DNA of 64,000 nt from Lates calcarifer (lineage: Eukaryota; Chordata; Actinopteri; Centropomidae), in NCBI RefSeq assembly GCF_001640805.2, contig NC_066856.1:17661616-17725615 (forward strand), written 5' to 3'. The position numbers and the translations under genes are program-made. How positions within the stretch are numbered: the stretch's first letter is position 1; every line of letters begins with the position of its first letter. The notes below the pieces were generated by a model that saw only the letters and a program-made list of their open reading frames with translations, was not told the DNA's origin and did no database searches. Below are positions 1-12,840 of the stretch, piece after piece.

Positions 1-596
1 ATGAAGTTCATGCAAAGAGCATGAACAAACAAAAATCTTTATTTAACTGTGACTTAATTCTTTATTTTATTTTATTTTTTTCACATTTGAGACCCAGTTA
101 CACAAAAGAGAATGCCCTCATTTTACCTTTGATTAACTGTTCTGAGGCTTAAATGACTTTGTTTACACTCGCTCACAAGTGACATCTAGTGGTCATGAGA
201 GTAATTACTGTCCTCTCTAGGTGGCAATGTTGAAAGTAGTGTGATGTACCAGGGGTCAATGTGTTCTCCCAAACTTAACTATGATCTTCCCCAAAACGTA
301 ACTGCATAGCTCTGATTGGCTAAACTAACCAGGCCTTAACTACAGAGGTGGCTGATCCAAAAACACTCATATGAATAATAAGAAGCAGCCATATGGGTCA
401 TTTTAGAAGATAGTGACCTATTTTGTTTTTCAGGTACAAGCACTCCTAAAAAACAATTCCCAGATGTTTTCCAAGAGCAGTGTTTGTCAGACTGCCTCAG
501 AAAATTGCGTCTAGCTTATATCTCCTCAGTTGACCAACATCAGCAGAAGGGCACAACAACAAACTTCATTTCAAGCTGTTCATTTGATCCCTTTTA

Positions 597-600
<4 letters not shown>

Positions 601-627
<27 letters not shown>
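601..627. repeat. Poly-T tract (27 T)
   Basis: Uninterrupted run of 27 T. It could be the poly-A tail of a minus-strand retroposon, but I see no element body attached. Confidence 0.9.
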
Positions 628-2863
628 GGACTCATCATAAAACGTTCACACACTTGTTATCATGTAATGTGTATGTATATCAAATAATAATTGTTGTCTG
701 TAAAATTGCTGACGATTTAGGCCCTTAAAAATGTATTCTCCATTGCTAAAACAGTGCATCTCGAGAGTCAAAGGAGGTTGTATTTTTGTCTTTTTCAGAT
801 CACACAATTCAAGAACAGAGGATCTGTTCTGTCTTTTCTGAGAATGGTGTGCAGCAGCCTTTTCACAAAACTGTTTTATACAGTTGTGCAGCGTGTAGGT
901 GGTCTTGTTGCACCAAGTTAACAACATAATACAATGTTCAATAAAGCTTATAATTACACCTTCCTCTTTTTCAGTGTATCACATCTTTTCCACAATTAGA
1001 TCACTGAATTTTTCACAGGTGCACATGTTGCTAATTGCCACTTTTCCTCAAAAGATTCAGCATCACCGATCCAGAGATTCACTTTGTTTATGCTGCCTAG
1101 AAACAGTGGATGGCTGATCTTATGTACCAACCAGACCACATCAAAGGGAGGATCTCATTTTGAAATTGGCATCCAGGGGCAACCAATGAACCACTACCCG
1201 CAACAAATGTATGCAGAGTTCATGTTCATTTTAACTTTCAAAGGCTTTTAGTTGTTCTTCCTCACATCAGAAAGGTGTTCAGTACTTATTTCTTCCAGAG
1301 TTCCTTCATTAACTGGAAAAGGGATGAGAGGAGCAAAGAAGTGAATCAGTTTCACCTGTTTGCTGATAATACTGTAGAAGCAGAATTGCATTTTCCATCT
1401 TTAAATTCAAACTTCTTTTCCACTCTTTAATCAATTTTTCCGTATTTAAAAATAGTAAATGTTGCTTGTTAATAGGGTTGTAGAGTCACTGCATTGTTGA
1501 CTCACAAAACCTGTTGAGGAAATTATTAGCTATATTAATATTCTGTCTGACAAAGATGGTACAGGTAAATATCAATCAGAAACAAATGGGAATGAATAAT
1601 CATACAGCCTTTTTTTAGACATACAAACTAACCACAACTGCTCAGTGAATCAGATAGCATAATGATAAAAAATTAACATGGTGTTCTCTCATGCAGACAG
1701 ACTAGAACAAAGAATGCTTACAGGGAAAACTGAAGAACTACTCCTGAACCGAACACTGTTATTGAAGACAATTACGTCTTCATTCTTATATTAGTGCTAG
1801 GTATGAGCTAGAGCTTTGCCATGACAATAATAACATAAGTAACTGCAAGAACTCTGGCAACAAAAACTAAATGCTGATAGTAATTTACGTTATTTGTTGT
1901 AAGAAGCTACAAACTTTTTAAAGCCACCATAAAGTAAGTGTTTAGAGTTTTTAGTGGAATAAATGACTTAAAAATGGCTCTAGAACAACACCACAATCCA
2001 AGCATAAACATTTGCTTTTCCACTTTAGTGTCTTGAGTGAGGTAGCTTGCTGGGTTTGATTACTATCTTAGTTAAGCATCAAGAATTAGTTTTATCCTTT
2101 TTTTTGCTGGAGTGATAATGAGAGTTTCATCATGCAGAACAGAAATACACTGTAAACGTCTGCTCTTACACCTGAATGAAGTGGCCAGTTTCGGGGTTAC
2201 TATATTCTTTCTTCCATTCCCTCTTCCCCCTGGCAGTTGTTGAGTTAGAGTAGGGTGCTTCTCATCAGTGAGCAAAACTGACATGGGTAATGAGTTTCCT
2301 CATTTCCTCTCAGCAAGTTTCTATTTCAGCAGTGTACGTGCTTTTGGCAAAGTCATTAGAGTTAAACTTGTGCCACCGTCTGCTGGTATTTTCTGCACCA
2401 GTTTTAGTAAAGTCTCCAAGCACTTCACCCAGACTAATTTTCTATCACCCCAACTTAAATTCAAAATACATATTACACCAATGACTGATAAAATCTCAAG
2501 TATTTATGTCTCATAATCAGTCATAGTTTTAAGTATCCAGGTGTTTTTGCTGCATTGTGTTGCATTCCTCATAGCAACAATCAATATGAGTGTAGCTGTG
2601 CTTTCTCACATATAGCATACAGCTTCTTCCTACAGATGAATGTAGCACCTCTTATTTTGAACTTTTTTAACCTCTAAATAGTTTGATTTTGAAAAACAAA
2701 ACAACTTGCTCAAGGTTTCTGCAAGATACTAATTACATGAGTGTAAGCAGAGCAGGGCTGCAAGTGTCACAGGGAACCAGTTATCTCTCCTGGCAGAGGT
2801 GATGAGCTGCCTTTTCGTTAATAGGTGGAAGCACTGATATGGTGTTTCGTTGTTTTGAAAAAA

Positions 2864-2902
2864 CAGTGACAATAAAGATCTATTCTATTCCATTCTATTT
2901 CC
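2864..2902 (+). mobile_element. LINE-type 3' tail fragment with ATTCT pentamers
   Basis: The phrase 'gacaataaagatc' followed by degenerate TATTC units is the typical 3' terminus of teleost non-LTR retrotransposons. Only the tail is evident; the LINE family cannot be named from this. Confidence 0.4.
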
Positions 2903-4169
2903 ACTAAGTCTCAAATCTAGGTGTTGGAAGTGAGATGAGTTTATGGTTGACAAAAACAATAAATGAGAGAAGAGAAATAAAAAATACATAAATGAGATGA
3001 TAAACAAATAAACAACTGAATCATGATAAGATTAAACTAAATGACAAGAGAACAAAACCTGGTAGAAAACAACAACAGATGCATAAAATTTCAAGAGAGA
3101 TTAAATGAATTAATTCACTTGGCTGAAGTCGCCTGCCTCAGAGATATTCCCCTCACAGGATTAAGTGAACTGCGCAGTTGAATCTTGTTACACTGAACAG
3201 ACTGAGGCAAGAAGAATCTTAAAGCACAAATCTAAAGACTTCATGGAGTCCATCTTTGACTATGAAGGTCACACAGGTATTACAACCAGACAGTATTAAG
3301 ATGGAATCATGGAGATCAAAATCTGTGGCACTCTCACCTCAAGACTAGTTCATCCCGGGAGTAACAGACAGATCTGAATCTGAATTAATGTTTAAGTTAC
3401 CTTTCAGATCTATGCAGATATTCTAGTACCTCACATGAATACTCCATAACTCCTTCCAAACATGGCACAGGGCTCAAGGTGATAAAATCTGGATCGTGTA
3501 TCATGTGATACTGAAATCTGGCAGCATTACACAAAAAATCAGTTGCAACCTCCTTGGAGGTATTTCAATCAAAAAGAACCAAAGGAAGAAAAAATACTAA
3601 TAGGTTTTGCTCTTATTTAGTTAGTAAATCAAATGATAATATTTACCAAAAGATAACATTAAATTCTCTAAGTGTGGAGAAAAAATAATCTATTCAGTGC
3701 GCATACAAAACTGATTGAATGATGAAGACATAATTACTATTATCAAATCGTCTAAATAACATGCACATCATATGTCACTTCTCCACCGACAAGTAAAAAG
3801 CAGCTAGTGCATAAAAGCAAACCTGTCACATCTTTGTATGGCTACTGGGAAAGGCAGCCATTAGCGACATAATGTAACAGGGTGAATTGGCATCACTTAG
3901 TTTCTTTTCATCACCATTTTCATTATATATTTATATATTGCTTGTAATGCTTGAAATATAGATGTGGTCTGTACTGATAATGCAAACCAATCTTGTATAC
4001 AGCAGACAGATATTAAACATTAGAGCAAATACATAATGTCGGCATTATAAATGACTAAAAGGGTGGGTTTAAGTTTCAGATACAGCCACTAAACAATGCA
4101 GCTGCTTCCCTTGTATACTTCTGACTTATTATGATCATAAAACCGTTTTTGTCACTTTGTCATGTTTCC

Positions 4170-4640
4170 CTGTACTCAGCCTAACTCTGTTGTAGCTTGG
4201 CTGCTCCACTCCTCCTTCCCCTTTTTCCCTCCATGTTTCCCCTCTATTATGAGTGCTTTTTGTCTTTGGTGTTGCTTCCTGGTTCCTGCTCCTGCCATTT
4301 CTCCTGTGCACCTGCTACTAATCACCTAATCAACTCCTCAGCCTGCTGCAGGATTTAAACCCGTGCTCGGTCCTCTATTCTTCACCAGTTTATTCAGTTA
4401 GTTCCAGTAATAATGCTATGGCCAAGCTCTCAGCTTTTGCTCTTGCTCTGTTTTTGTGCACCTTTCTGCTTTTACTTATACCTCACCCCCCCCCAGCCCC
4501 TTCAGTTATTACCTTCTGTATTATGTCCAGCTTCAAGCCTGTCTTTCAGATTGTTCCTGTCACCACCATCGTGTATCCTCTGCCCAGCCTAAGCTAGCCC
4601 TCAGTCAGCTCCATTTGTTTTTTTACATTGAATTTAAATC
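4170..4640 (+). mobile_element. Retroelement-like fragment (LINE 5' UTR type, degenerate)
   Basis: Pyrimidine-rich text with CACCTG, 'atcacctaatcaactcctc', 'ctgctgcaggatttaaacc' and later 'ttgttcctgtcaccacc'. It resembles the 5' untranslated region of teleost LINEs and has the same organisation as the 10.2-10.6 kb segment. No reverse-transcriptase coding remains. Confidence 0.4.
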
Positions 4641-5424
4641 ACAAAAAATTAGTAAAAGTATACAGTGTCAACAGAAAAAAATAAAAGTGCAATATTTATT
4701 ACCTCCTTTTTTTTCCTGTTGGCCCCCGAGAGACCCCTGAGGGCAGGCATCCCAGCTCGTTTATATTCCCAGACTGGGCTGTAAAAATACATTAGCCTGG
4801 AGCCTCAGACTGAATGCCTGTGTTTCACCCTAGAGTTGAATAGAGGTGGCCATTTCACAGAGCACAAGGATAATCACAGGCATCATTACACTGTATTATA
4901 TGGTTGAGATATTATTTTGGTTGTTTTTCAATAGAATGTAGTGCTTTTGAATTTTGTTCAGTAGCCCCAGTGGATGTGGCATGAAATTACCAAATTTATA
5001 GCGTGTTATTACTGGCAACATTTACTCCAAATACAAACTATTTCTAGAGAGTTATCACTGATGATCAGTGTTCTACCACAACGAATCTATCCAGGCTTTA
5101 AACAGACAATTTTATAATTATAATCAATATTTCTCGTATCATTTTTTTTACAGCAGCTGTACCTATATGTCAACTGCATCTTAAATATGGTTTAATACAA
5201 CTACATGTCTCAGTCTCTCACAGACTCAGTCTGAACGTTAACTTAACTCAACACCAGATTCCTATCTGCTTATAATATGTGATAATATGAAAACTGCCAG
5301 ACAACATGAAAGCTCATTAACATGTGTAACAAGTGTAAGAAAACATGTTTGTCTAATAAAGTAGGTTAACAGCATTAACATCTGAACACATACCTGCTAG
5401 AAAGGCTTATTATCATTACGTGAT

Positions 5425-5640
5425 CAGTACATCACATTTCCATTTATACATTTTGCACATTCTTTTGTCCAAAGGGACAAATGAGGTATAATGCAAGCCA
5501 AAGTAGATGGAGGAGAACAGGTGCCACAAGGCTGCAGGTGCATTAGGTGATAGATACAGTAAGTGCAAAGACAGAGCAGGATCAGAGAACAGAGAGAAAA
5601 AGCATATTCGATGAGTGTGTGCAAAAGGGATTGGATTGAG
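5425..5640 (-). mobile_element. Teleost SINE/LINE-tail repeat, minus strand
   Basis: The plus strand reads 'catttatacattttgcacat' and then 'cttttgtccaaagggac'. This is a diverged reverse complement of the very common fish repeat end that reads 'ctttggataaaagcgtctgc' and 'aaatgtaaatg'. The body up to 5640 is uncertain. Confidence 0.4.
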
Positions 5641-8600
5641 GTTTCCTGCCTCACAGTGATGGCAGCATTAGCTGTCATTCATTTGCAGATAATGCTAAAT
5701 GAGAAGTAACAGTTTTTTATATATGATAATTTTTTTACACAATCAGAGGTATATTATTCACCATTATTGATACTTTGACATCCCCTAAATATTACTGGTT
5801 GCCAGCAACTTGTTTGCCATCAACTGCAATTCTTACTAACAACATTTACTGTCAGCAGGAAGTGAACAGTAGTATCACATGTCAAAGTCAAAAATTTGTT
5901 GGACAAGCCATTCTTGTACAAATCCCAATATGTTTTATTAAAATAACAGCGTTTAGAGGACTGTACAGTTTTGGCAGAGGTATGCACTGTCTGAGAGCTT
6001 TCCAGTGTTAATCAGTAATCTTCTCAATTTCACAGATCTGTGGTCAAATCTTTTCAAGGAATCAGGGGTCTTCCATGCTAAATCATTTACTGTACTGGCC
6101 GTGCATCGAAGAAAGCTTAAGGCAGGGATGCTCCACTACATTCAATACTCTCAAAGCTCTCACTCTCAGCAGACCCAGATCCAAATTGGGTGCTGTGATA
6201 ACAAGAATTCACACACCAACCTCCAACACAGATAATAAACAAACTGGTGATCATAGCAGCTGAAGCCGTGGTTTGCCCTTAGGTTCATTTTCTAAGCATG
6301 AGTAAGTGCTGCCTACTGGATATCAACATCCACCTTATTATAGTCATAAAACCTTGCATTTTCAGGTTTGCTCTTGCTCAGATGATTTGTACTTAAATAC
6401 CACAAGCACCACTGCAGTTGGAGAAGATTTGGAAACATCTTGGCGCTGTTCTTTGATTTCCCCTGGAGTTGGAACTGTACAGAACAGACTTGTCTAAAAA
6501 GTTAGAATAGACTGCTTCAAGCATGCTAAATGTGTACATCCTGAACCTAATCCTTTACTCTATCAAGGATATTGGGGCTTTACAGAAAGGCAGCTAGCTG
6601 TAGTCCTTCCCTTCCACCAAAATAAAAAAGTATGAATGTACTTTCATAAATATTTTGAAAGAAGCCTATGAAGAAGAAGATGACTGCAGACAGAGAATCC
6701 CTGTCCAATATGCTTTTAGATATCACCTTTGTGGTAGTTGGCTTAGTAATAGCATGCACGTTTTTATCTCACCAGGCAGCTCAACCTGCTTTGTACTGAC
6801 TTTAAAAATAGCACACACAAACACAGTCCCTTGGGACACATACTGTGTAGGAAATGGTCTGTGTCTGTTGGTGTTAGTAAAGCATACAAGCAGCCGATTG
6901 GATGAGTAAGAGTAATGAGTTCAAGCCATGTGTACTCTACATGTTAAGTCTGAACAGAGCACAGAACATATGGTCCTTGACTCATTCAGTGGGAAACAGA
7001 GAAGCTGTTTTTTTCTTAGTTAATGAACTGGCAAAGACAATGGTGACTAAGAAACGATTGTTTGGGGATTGTTGGTGTTACAATTACATTTCCTGATTCA
7101 TGAAGAAAATACTTTTTTCCATTTTCTCTTGTATAATGACTGAGGAACAACAACAGTGTGTTTTACATTTTTATCAACACCACAGGAACCCCTTCATTTC
7201 ACTACAAGTGGAACAAATAGTGTACAAAGTGGCTTCAATTTCCCTTTGCTGTTAGTTGTTTATGAGAATGACCGGTTTTGTAATCAGATTTAGTGCTCAT
7301 GCATTGTATGAAAAAGTGAAATAATTGTTTGTAAGTTGAGGCAAAAAGCACACATTACTGGGAAAATTCCAAATTTTAGTCTTGTGGTGGCATACCACAT
7401 TAACCTGCAGTAGTGCAGACCCAATCATTTTTTAGTTTATATTGTATGTCATTGCCTTTTTTTTAAGAATGAGAGAGTGAATGTGTGCTGGTGTAGAGTA
7501 CAAGCTGCATGCTGAGTTATTGTGGCATTTAATGTTTAATGCATCTGCTTTCCACTCTTGCTGTTTATCGCCTGGAGCAGTAATATCCAGGACTTTCTGC
7601 ACTACAGAAGAGTCAGGGAGGATTGAGGTGAAGATCAAAAGTTAAACATACTTGTATATGTTGCTTGTTAAATAACACAATATCAGTAAAGCAAACTTTG
7701 TATTTATTACATTTTGTTTTCAAATGGAAAATGTGAGAGATCTTATTTGATTCTACTCTGTTTGATTTTCCTCTGTTCTGTGTTCTGCATTTCTTTCTCC
7801 AGATGAAAAGCACCTAGTGTTACCTCTGTAAAGGTGCAATACAAATAAACCTGCCTTGCTTTCTTTATTGGACTGTAGGTATGTATTAGCCTGAACCAAC
7901 ATCCATGGTGTGCTTTTCAGGATAGGAAGGTTGAACAATAAGTGCTACAGGGAGACCTGTGTCCTCACCTTTACTCTAATTGGCACTGATTGGGAGTGGT
8001 TTTGGTTGTGTGTTTGTAAATGGACTGTAAAAGGACTTTGCTGTGAGCCAATGTCTGTGACTCAGCTGCTGATTGAAGGCAGGTGTGTTTGATTCTTCTT
8101 CCACTCTGTAGTCTACTTATGCCACATGAAGCAAACACTGCTGGTTTTCACACTGTTTTTCTGTGTACAGGCCAGGGTCTGCAAATTCAGGAAATGTTGT
8201 GCAATTCTACCAACTAAGCAATCTAAGCAAATTATAAGTCCCTCAACTTAAAAGACCATATAGGTCACTTGTTAAAGTTGTGGAACGGTCATTGGTAGCA
8301 ATTCTGTTTTTCCTGCTCAGTTGAAAAAAATAAATGCAATACAATCTTTTGTTGACTTTTTAGAGTAGCAGTGGGTGAACAGCAACAAGTTGGAAAATAT
8401 ACCACATCAGAGACAAATTTAGAATTTTTCACACATGGAATTTTAAAGTTAAGGATGGATTTTAAAAAATTACTTTGCAGCTTACTTTTGATGTAATACC
8501 TTCAAAGGAAGAATACAATGCTTTTTATTCACTGGCTGACTTTTTCACCCTGTTCTTTTCAACCCTGTCTCCAGTGTAATACCAGAGATAGGGATGTGTT

Positions 8601-10194
8601 TGGTAGCCGTGACTTCTTAAGTGATTTCCGAGTAAATGAGCTGTTCATGTACCTAGACTTTAGAGTGTCATTGGTGGTTTTGAATCATGATGAAAATAAG
8701 GGCGTACTTTTCACCCCTCTTGACTCAAATGGGGCTTGACACCAACTTACTGCAAAATTAATTTAACACCAACAGTTGCCTTCAAATCAACCCCATCACT
8801 TGACAGTGTCAACAAGAAGTCAGCACATTATATCTAGCGTTTTGTATCTTTCATAAAGATGTGCCTAATACACTCGCACCTATGTGTGAATTGCCTATGC
8901 AAACCATTGTTTTTGTTTCTCTATCATTTAATGTCTGAATAACTGCTTAACACTCAGGAAACATGTTCTTTGACAAGATGACTGCTGTGTTTACTTATAT
9001 GCCATGGTCTCAAGGGTGGTCACTGCTGCTTCTGCATAATTAACAGGGTTAACAAAGGTTAGTGGCCACAAATACATGCAGCTTTGTTCACTAAGATCAG
9101 CACATTCCTGTAATGCAAACCTGTTAGAGCACTCAGCAACAGTGGTGACAGCTTTATTTCCATATGCATAAACACTCAGAAAAGACCCTCAGAAGCAGAG
9201 TAATACAAAGTGACTGGTATTAATTAAAGGACCCATATGTATCAGCACCATAATCCCTAACCGCAATGCAATACAGGGGTTCATTAGAAACTGAGGCATA
9301 TTTCCATGGCAAAGTGAAAAGTAATAACAGAGAGTGGTCTTGGTGATGTTGTGTATTCATTTATTTCAGTCTAAACAAATTGTTCAGTGCCTATAACAAT
9401 GGAGGAGTTTATTCAAAAGGCACTGTGACAACTCGTCTTTGTTGAATCATGACAGCTCTGCTTGCACAGACTTGTCTGACTCAGAAATTGAATGCTGTAA
9501 ACACATTGCTTCACAGCCAAACAATGCTCCCATAATTTGTAAGCCCTGTAAATTGTGATGTTTCCCTACATTGCAAAGTCAAATGTTTGTATCTTTCCTG
9601 TGGCAAATACAGCTTCTTGCTGTGATGAAATTATTGAAGGAAGGGGACATTTTGATTTTATTGAGTGTGTCTACTCATAGTGGAGTGCTGGCAGTAAAAA
9701 GGCTGGAGAGGGGAGTGAACAATGAGACTGGACAGTGCTGTTCAGTGGGGCACAAAGTGTTGAACCTGATCCAACATAAACAGTATCAATGCCATCACTT
9801 CTTTTTGATTTGGCAGGTGGTAATGGTCGTTCTCCCCTGAGATGTTGTCTATATTGTGCCAGTTGTCTCATGCTTATGCATAGGACGGCAGCCCCCTCAC
9901 TCCCACAACCACCACTCCTCCCTGTTAGTGCTGATGTCTCTGTTTAGTCTGTCTAAGCAGCCTAGTGCCACTAGACAGCATGAGTCATAAGTAGTGTGGA
10001 AATGGTGTGTTTTGGGAAAGACCATGGAACAGTGGGTGGGGGATATAGTGTTTAGTGATTACAACCTCCTGCTGTTTCATCAAAATGACCACTCAGACAG
10101 GGCTGAAACAGAAATTAAACATACCAAACACACCAAATTTTGTGCTAATCCACTGAACATTCATTCATGACCACAGATTTCAACCTTGTGGTAG

Positions 10195-10640
10195 CATGTG
10201 GGTGTGGCCTCACCCACCTGGCTCCTGGCTCAATTCCACACCTGGTCTCAATCATCTCATCAAGCTCCTGTTCAAGTACCCCAGCTCACCTTCCACTTGT
10301 TGCCAGATCTGACTAGGTGGTAGCTATGCTCTCAGCTACTTGGATTTCTCTAGTCTCTGTGGTTTAAAAAGTTATTCTCTTGTGCCTGGTGTTAACCTGT
10401 TGTCTCCCATCCCTTCCTTTCCCTCCTGTAAATTTCCTCCTTGTAAATTTCCCCATTGTGGGACAAGTAAAGAATTATCTTATCTTATCTAATCGCATCT
10501 CCACCTGCCTGTTCCTTGCTGTCATCAGTGTCCCTCTCATTCCCTCATCAAACCTTTCAAGCCCAGTAAATTCCCATACTTAACTTCCCATACCATTGAG
10601 TCTGTGTCTGCATTTGGGTCCAGTCAAACTGTATCCATAA
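10195..10640 (+). mobile_element. Nested retroelement fragments
   Basis: The outer sequence has 'ccacacctggtctcaatcat', 'cccagctcacc', 'cttgttgccagatctgac' and, at its far end, 'tctgcatttgggtccag', phrases I associate with the 5' UTR of fish LINEs. Inside it, about 10425-10500, lies a different LINE 3' end ('gtaaatttccccattgtggg' followed by repeated TTATC). The order suggests one element inserted into another. Confidence 0.45.
10425..10500 (+). mobile_element. LINE 3' end with (TTATC)n tail
   Basis: A duplicated 'tgtaaatttcc' phrase, then 'gtgggacaagtaaagaatta', then three TTATC-like units. This is a well-known teleost non-LTR retrotransposon terminus; the element is 5'-truncated to under 100 bp. 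Confidence 0.55.
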
Positions 10641-11547
10641 TGCTAAAAACACAAAGAGGTTCTGTAATAATGGCATGAGAAAAGCTGAAGCCTAAAAAAA
10701 GCTACAGATCACACTACATATTTTCTTTTTGTGTGTGCCTTCATTAAGAGGACACAAAAGGCCAAATACAAAGCAATATTATTACAACATATCCTCCGAG
10801 CTAAACAACGGTTCGCAATTGCCTTCCAGAATCAACAGGAAAACATGGTTAGTCAGTGCCATCTTAATTGCATATGACCACTACAAAAATTGACATAGCA
10901 GTTGTGTCATCTAGGGAAGACGATGTTAAGGGTGTAAGAGTTAACTTAAGTCACTGTTGTTGCTGACTGCAAGGGTCATAGATTAGTTAATGTCCACTCA
11001 AACATATCACCGCACATTTACAGAAGCTCAGCCTTGAGGTATACCTGTTGGATGTGATAGAGAGAGACAGGCAATGGAATAACATCACATCCATTGGAGG
11101 AGGCTCTGTATTGTATGTCACTGACTGCTTTGGCTTTCATCCAGACCTTCCATTATGTCGTCAGCAGACCATGGCAAGAAAGGTCTGAGCCACTCTATTC
11201 AGTGACTGGGGAAATAGGGCCATTTTGGTACCTTACTGAAGACTTGGTGTGACTTGTAATTCTTGTACCTTGATTGCCTTTCTTCAGCATGAGGATATTT
11301 AGCAGAATCAGGAAACAGTCCATTTGAAAACATTTATTTCTCAGTTTGTCTGAACCAACCAAATGTAAAGCGATTTTTCTCTTCAAGGAAGGTTGCATTG
11401 TGTTGTCAGTGGAATCTGGGAAAACAGGTGTCATCATATACAGTTAAGTTTTAGAAAAGGGAAAACTGTGGCACTTTGGATATAAATAGATGGGATAAAG
11501 CGTGAACCAACTAAATAAACACAGAAAGGGATTTTGTCCAAGTGTAG

Positions 11548-11572
11548 TTTATTTAAGAAAACAGTGTTTATT
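11548..11572 (-). terminator. Two AATAAA polyadenylation signals
   Basis: The minus strand reads AATAAA at 11572-11567 and again at 11553-11548. They are the first canonical signals after the cadherin stop codon, about 760 nt downstream of it, and are placed as expected for the end of the last exon. Confidence 0.6.
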
Positions 11573-11738
11573 ACATGACTGAACTGCCGCATTTAGCCCT
11601 AATTTATCTTTTTACAACTCTAGTACAAGTCTATTCACAGGACCCACCTAACATAAACATACATTTTCATGTGGGCCTTGATAAATTACAAAATTACTCG
11701 AGTGTCTCCAAAAATAAAAAATACAGATTAATGACTGA

Positions 11739-11811
11739 GAGATAAATAGATAAATACACAAAAATCTAATCAAACTCAATCAGCCAATAAATAAATAGAA
11801 CAATAAATAAC
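11739..11811 (-). promoter_or_regulatory. AU-rich element cluster in the cdh12 3' UTR
   Basis: On the minus (mRNA) strand this reads as several ATTTA pentamers in a short space, including overlapping TATTTATTT-type units at 11785-11798 and around 11802-11809, and two more at about 11745-11757. In vertebrate mRNAs such clusters commonly control stability. Function here is inferred; a degraded simple repeat would look the same. Confidence 0.4.
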
Positions 11812-12328
11812 ATTCAAAACATCTTTGGCCAAACTCGGGCCATGTCATTGTCCCCACAGAGTTGACATTGGTCTTGGTAGATGCCTGGGCCAGTCAGAGC
11901 ACAGTACTGTATGCTGACTGAATCAGCTTAACCTATGGGGTTCTAAGGAGCAACACTGGATATGTGGCATAAAATAGCAAGTGAAAGAACAATTGAGGCA
12001 CTTTTAAGGATGTTGTAGGAAATGACAACATTTCCATGTGTATGCGTATTCCCCAAGAGGAAACAAAATGTAAGACAAGAAACAACATTCAATTGAAAGG
12101 TAATTGAATGGCTGCTTTGCTCATCTAATCATGTTTACCGTATGTTCCCTCGATTTTTTACAATTTTGGGACTGAGCATGGTAAAGTACCACGTTAAAAA
12201 AAAGAAAACAGTGAGCTGGAAAAGGATGAAAACAGATAACATGGGTGGAAAACAATGCTGAAACACTGTGTGTGTTGCCAACCAAAAGAACATTGTTACA
12301 TGTTTGCTTTTTGAGTCTGTGAATAACA

Positions 12329-12840
12329 TCAATGTGTGTTCTCTGTGGTTGTTGAGTCCGACTGAGTTTCTGACTGTTCCCCAAATATCCCTGCCAATGT
12401 CTTAAAGCGGGGCCCCCAGTCATTGAGGTAATCATAGTCCTCCTCAAGGTCTATAGCATGGGACTCAATGGAGCTGAGCGACTCGGCCACAGAGCCGTCA
12501 CCCTCATAAGCATATGTGGCCAGAGAGTCATAGGGAGGGGCTGAGTTGTCAATGTCATGCTCTTTCAGACGCTGGTTGATGAAATCTCTGATATCTGCGC
12601 TGTCCTGAGAGACAGGTGGCCTGGGATCTCGCTTCAACTCAGGTTTCACATCCCTACGGTACAGGTTCTCTTTGACAACCTTGGGATTACGAAGTGTTCC
12701 CATGTCAAATGCATGCGTGTCCTCCTCACCCCCTCCTTCATCGTCATAGTGGATCACATTATCCCGGATGTCCTCTTTGGATGACATGAGAGTTTCCTTT
12801 TTTTTCTGTCGTCTCAAGCCCACATAGAGGACCACGATCA
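12329..12840 (-). CDS. cdh12: cdh12 last coding exon: end of transmembrane helix and cytoplasmic domain
   Basis: 512 nt including the stop TGA at 12329-12331 (residues 553-722). The acceptor is TTGTTCCCCAG followed by TGATCGTGG. After [15 protein letters not shown] come the juxtamembrane p120-catenin site region ([20 protein letters not shown], 574-593) and [13 protein letters not shown]. Next is [14 protein letters not shown], then the beta-catenin region with [14 protein letters not shown] (653-666), SLSSIES and [16 protein letters not shown]. In the known family the tail binds p120-catenin and beta-catenin, linking to actin. Unlike remembered mammalian cadherin-12, the last ~15 residues are a Ser/Thr/Gln/Glu-rich extension ending ENTH. 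Other overlapping ORFs on both strands here are shadows of this exon. Confidence 0.95.

Larger units (their letters stand above)
1..11529. other. Downstream flank of cdh12, no gene recognised
   Basis: About 11.5 kb of AT-rich DNA. No ORF here exceeds about 95 codons, and none shows recognisable protein similarity or exon-like splice sites that I could find. It holds retroelement fragments near 2.87, 4.2-4.6, 5.4 and 10.2-10.6 kb, and a 27-base T run at 601-627. Conserved non-coding elements may be present but cannot be called from one sequence. Confidence 0.6.
11530..12328 (-). other. cdh12: cdh12 3' UTR (inferred)
   Basis: This stretch follows the stop codon with no further coding. The first AATAAA signals on the minus strand are at 11572-11567 and 11553-11548, so cleavage near 11525-11545 is likely; the exact end is an inference. 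The region is A-rich on the plus strand, so the mRNA is U-rich. A more distal AATAAA lies near 11338-11333. Confidence 0.6.

Noticed and set aside
12121..12447. 108-codon minus-strand ORF overlapping the end of the cadherin
   Set aside because: It is a different frame over the last cadherin exon and the 3' UTR; the cadherin frame explains the sequence.
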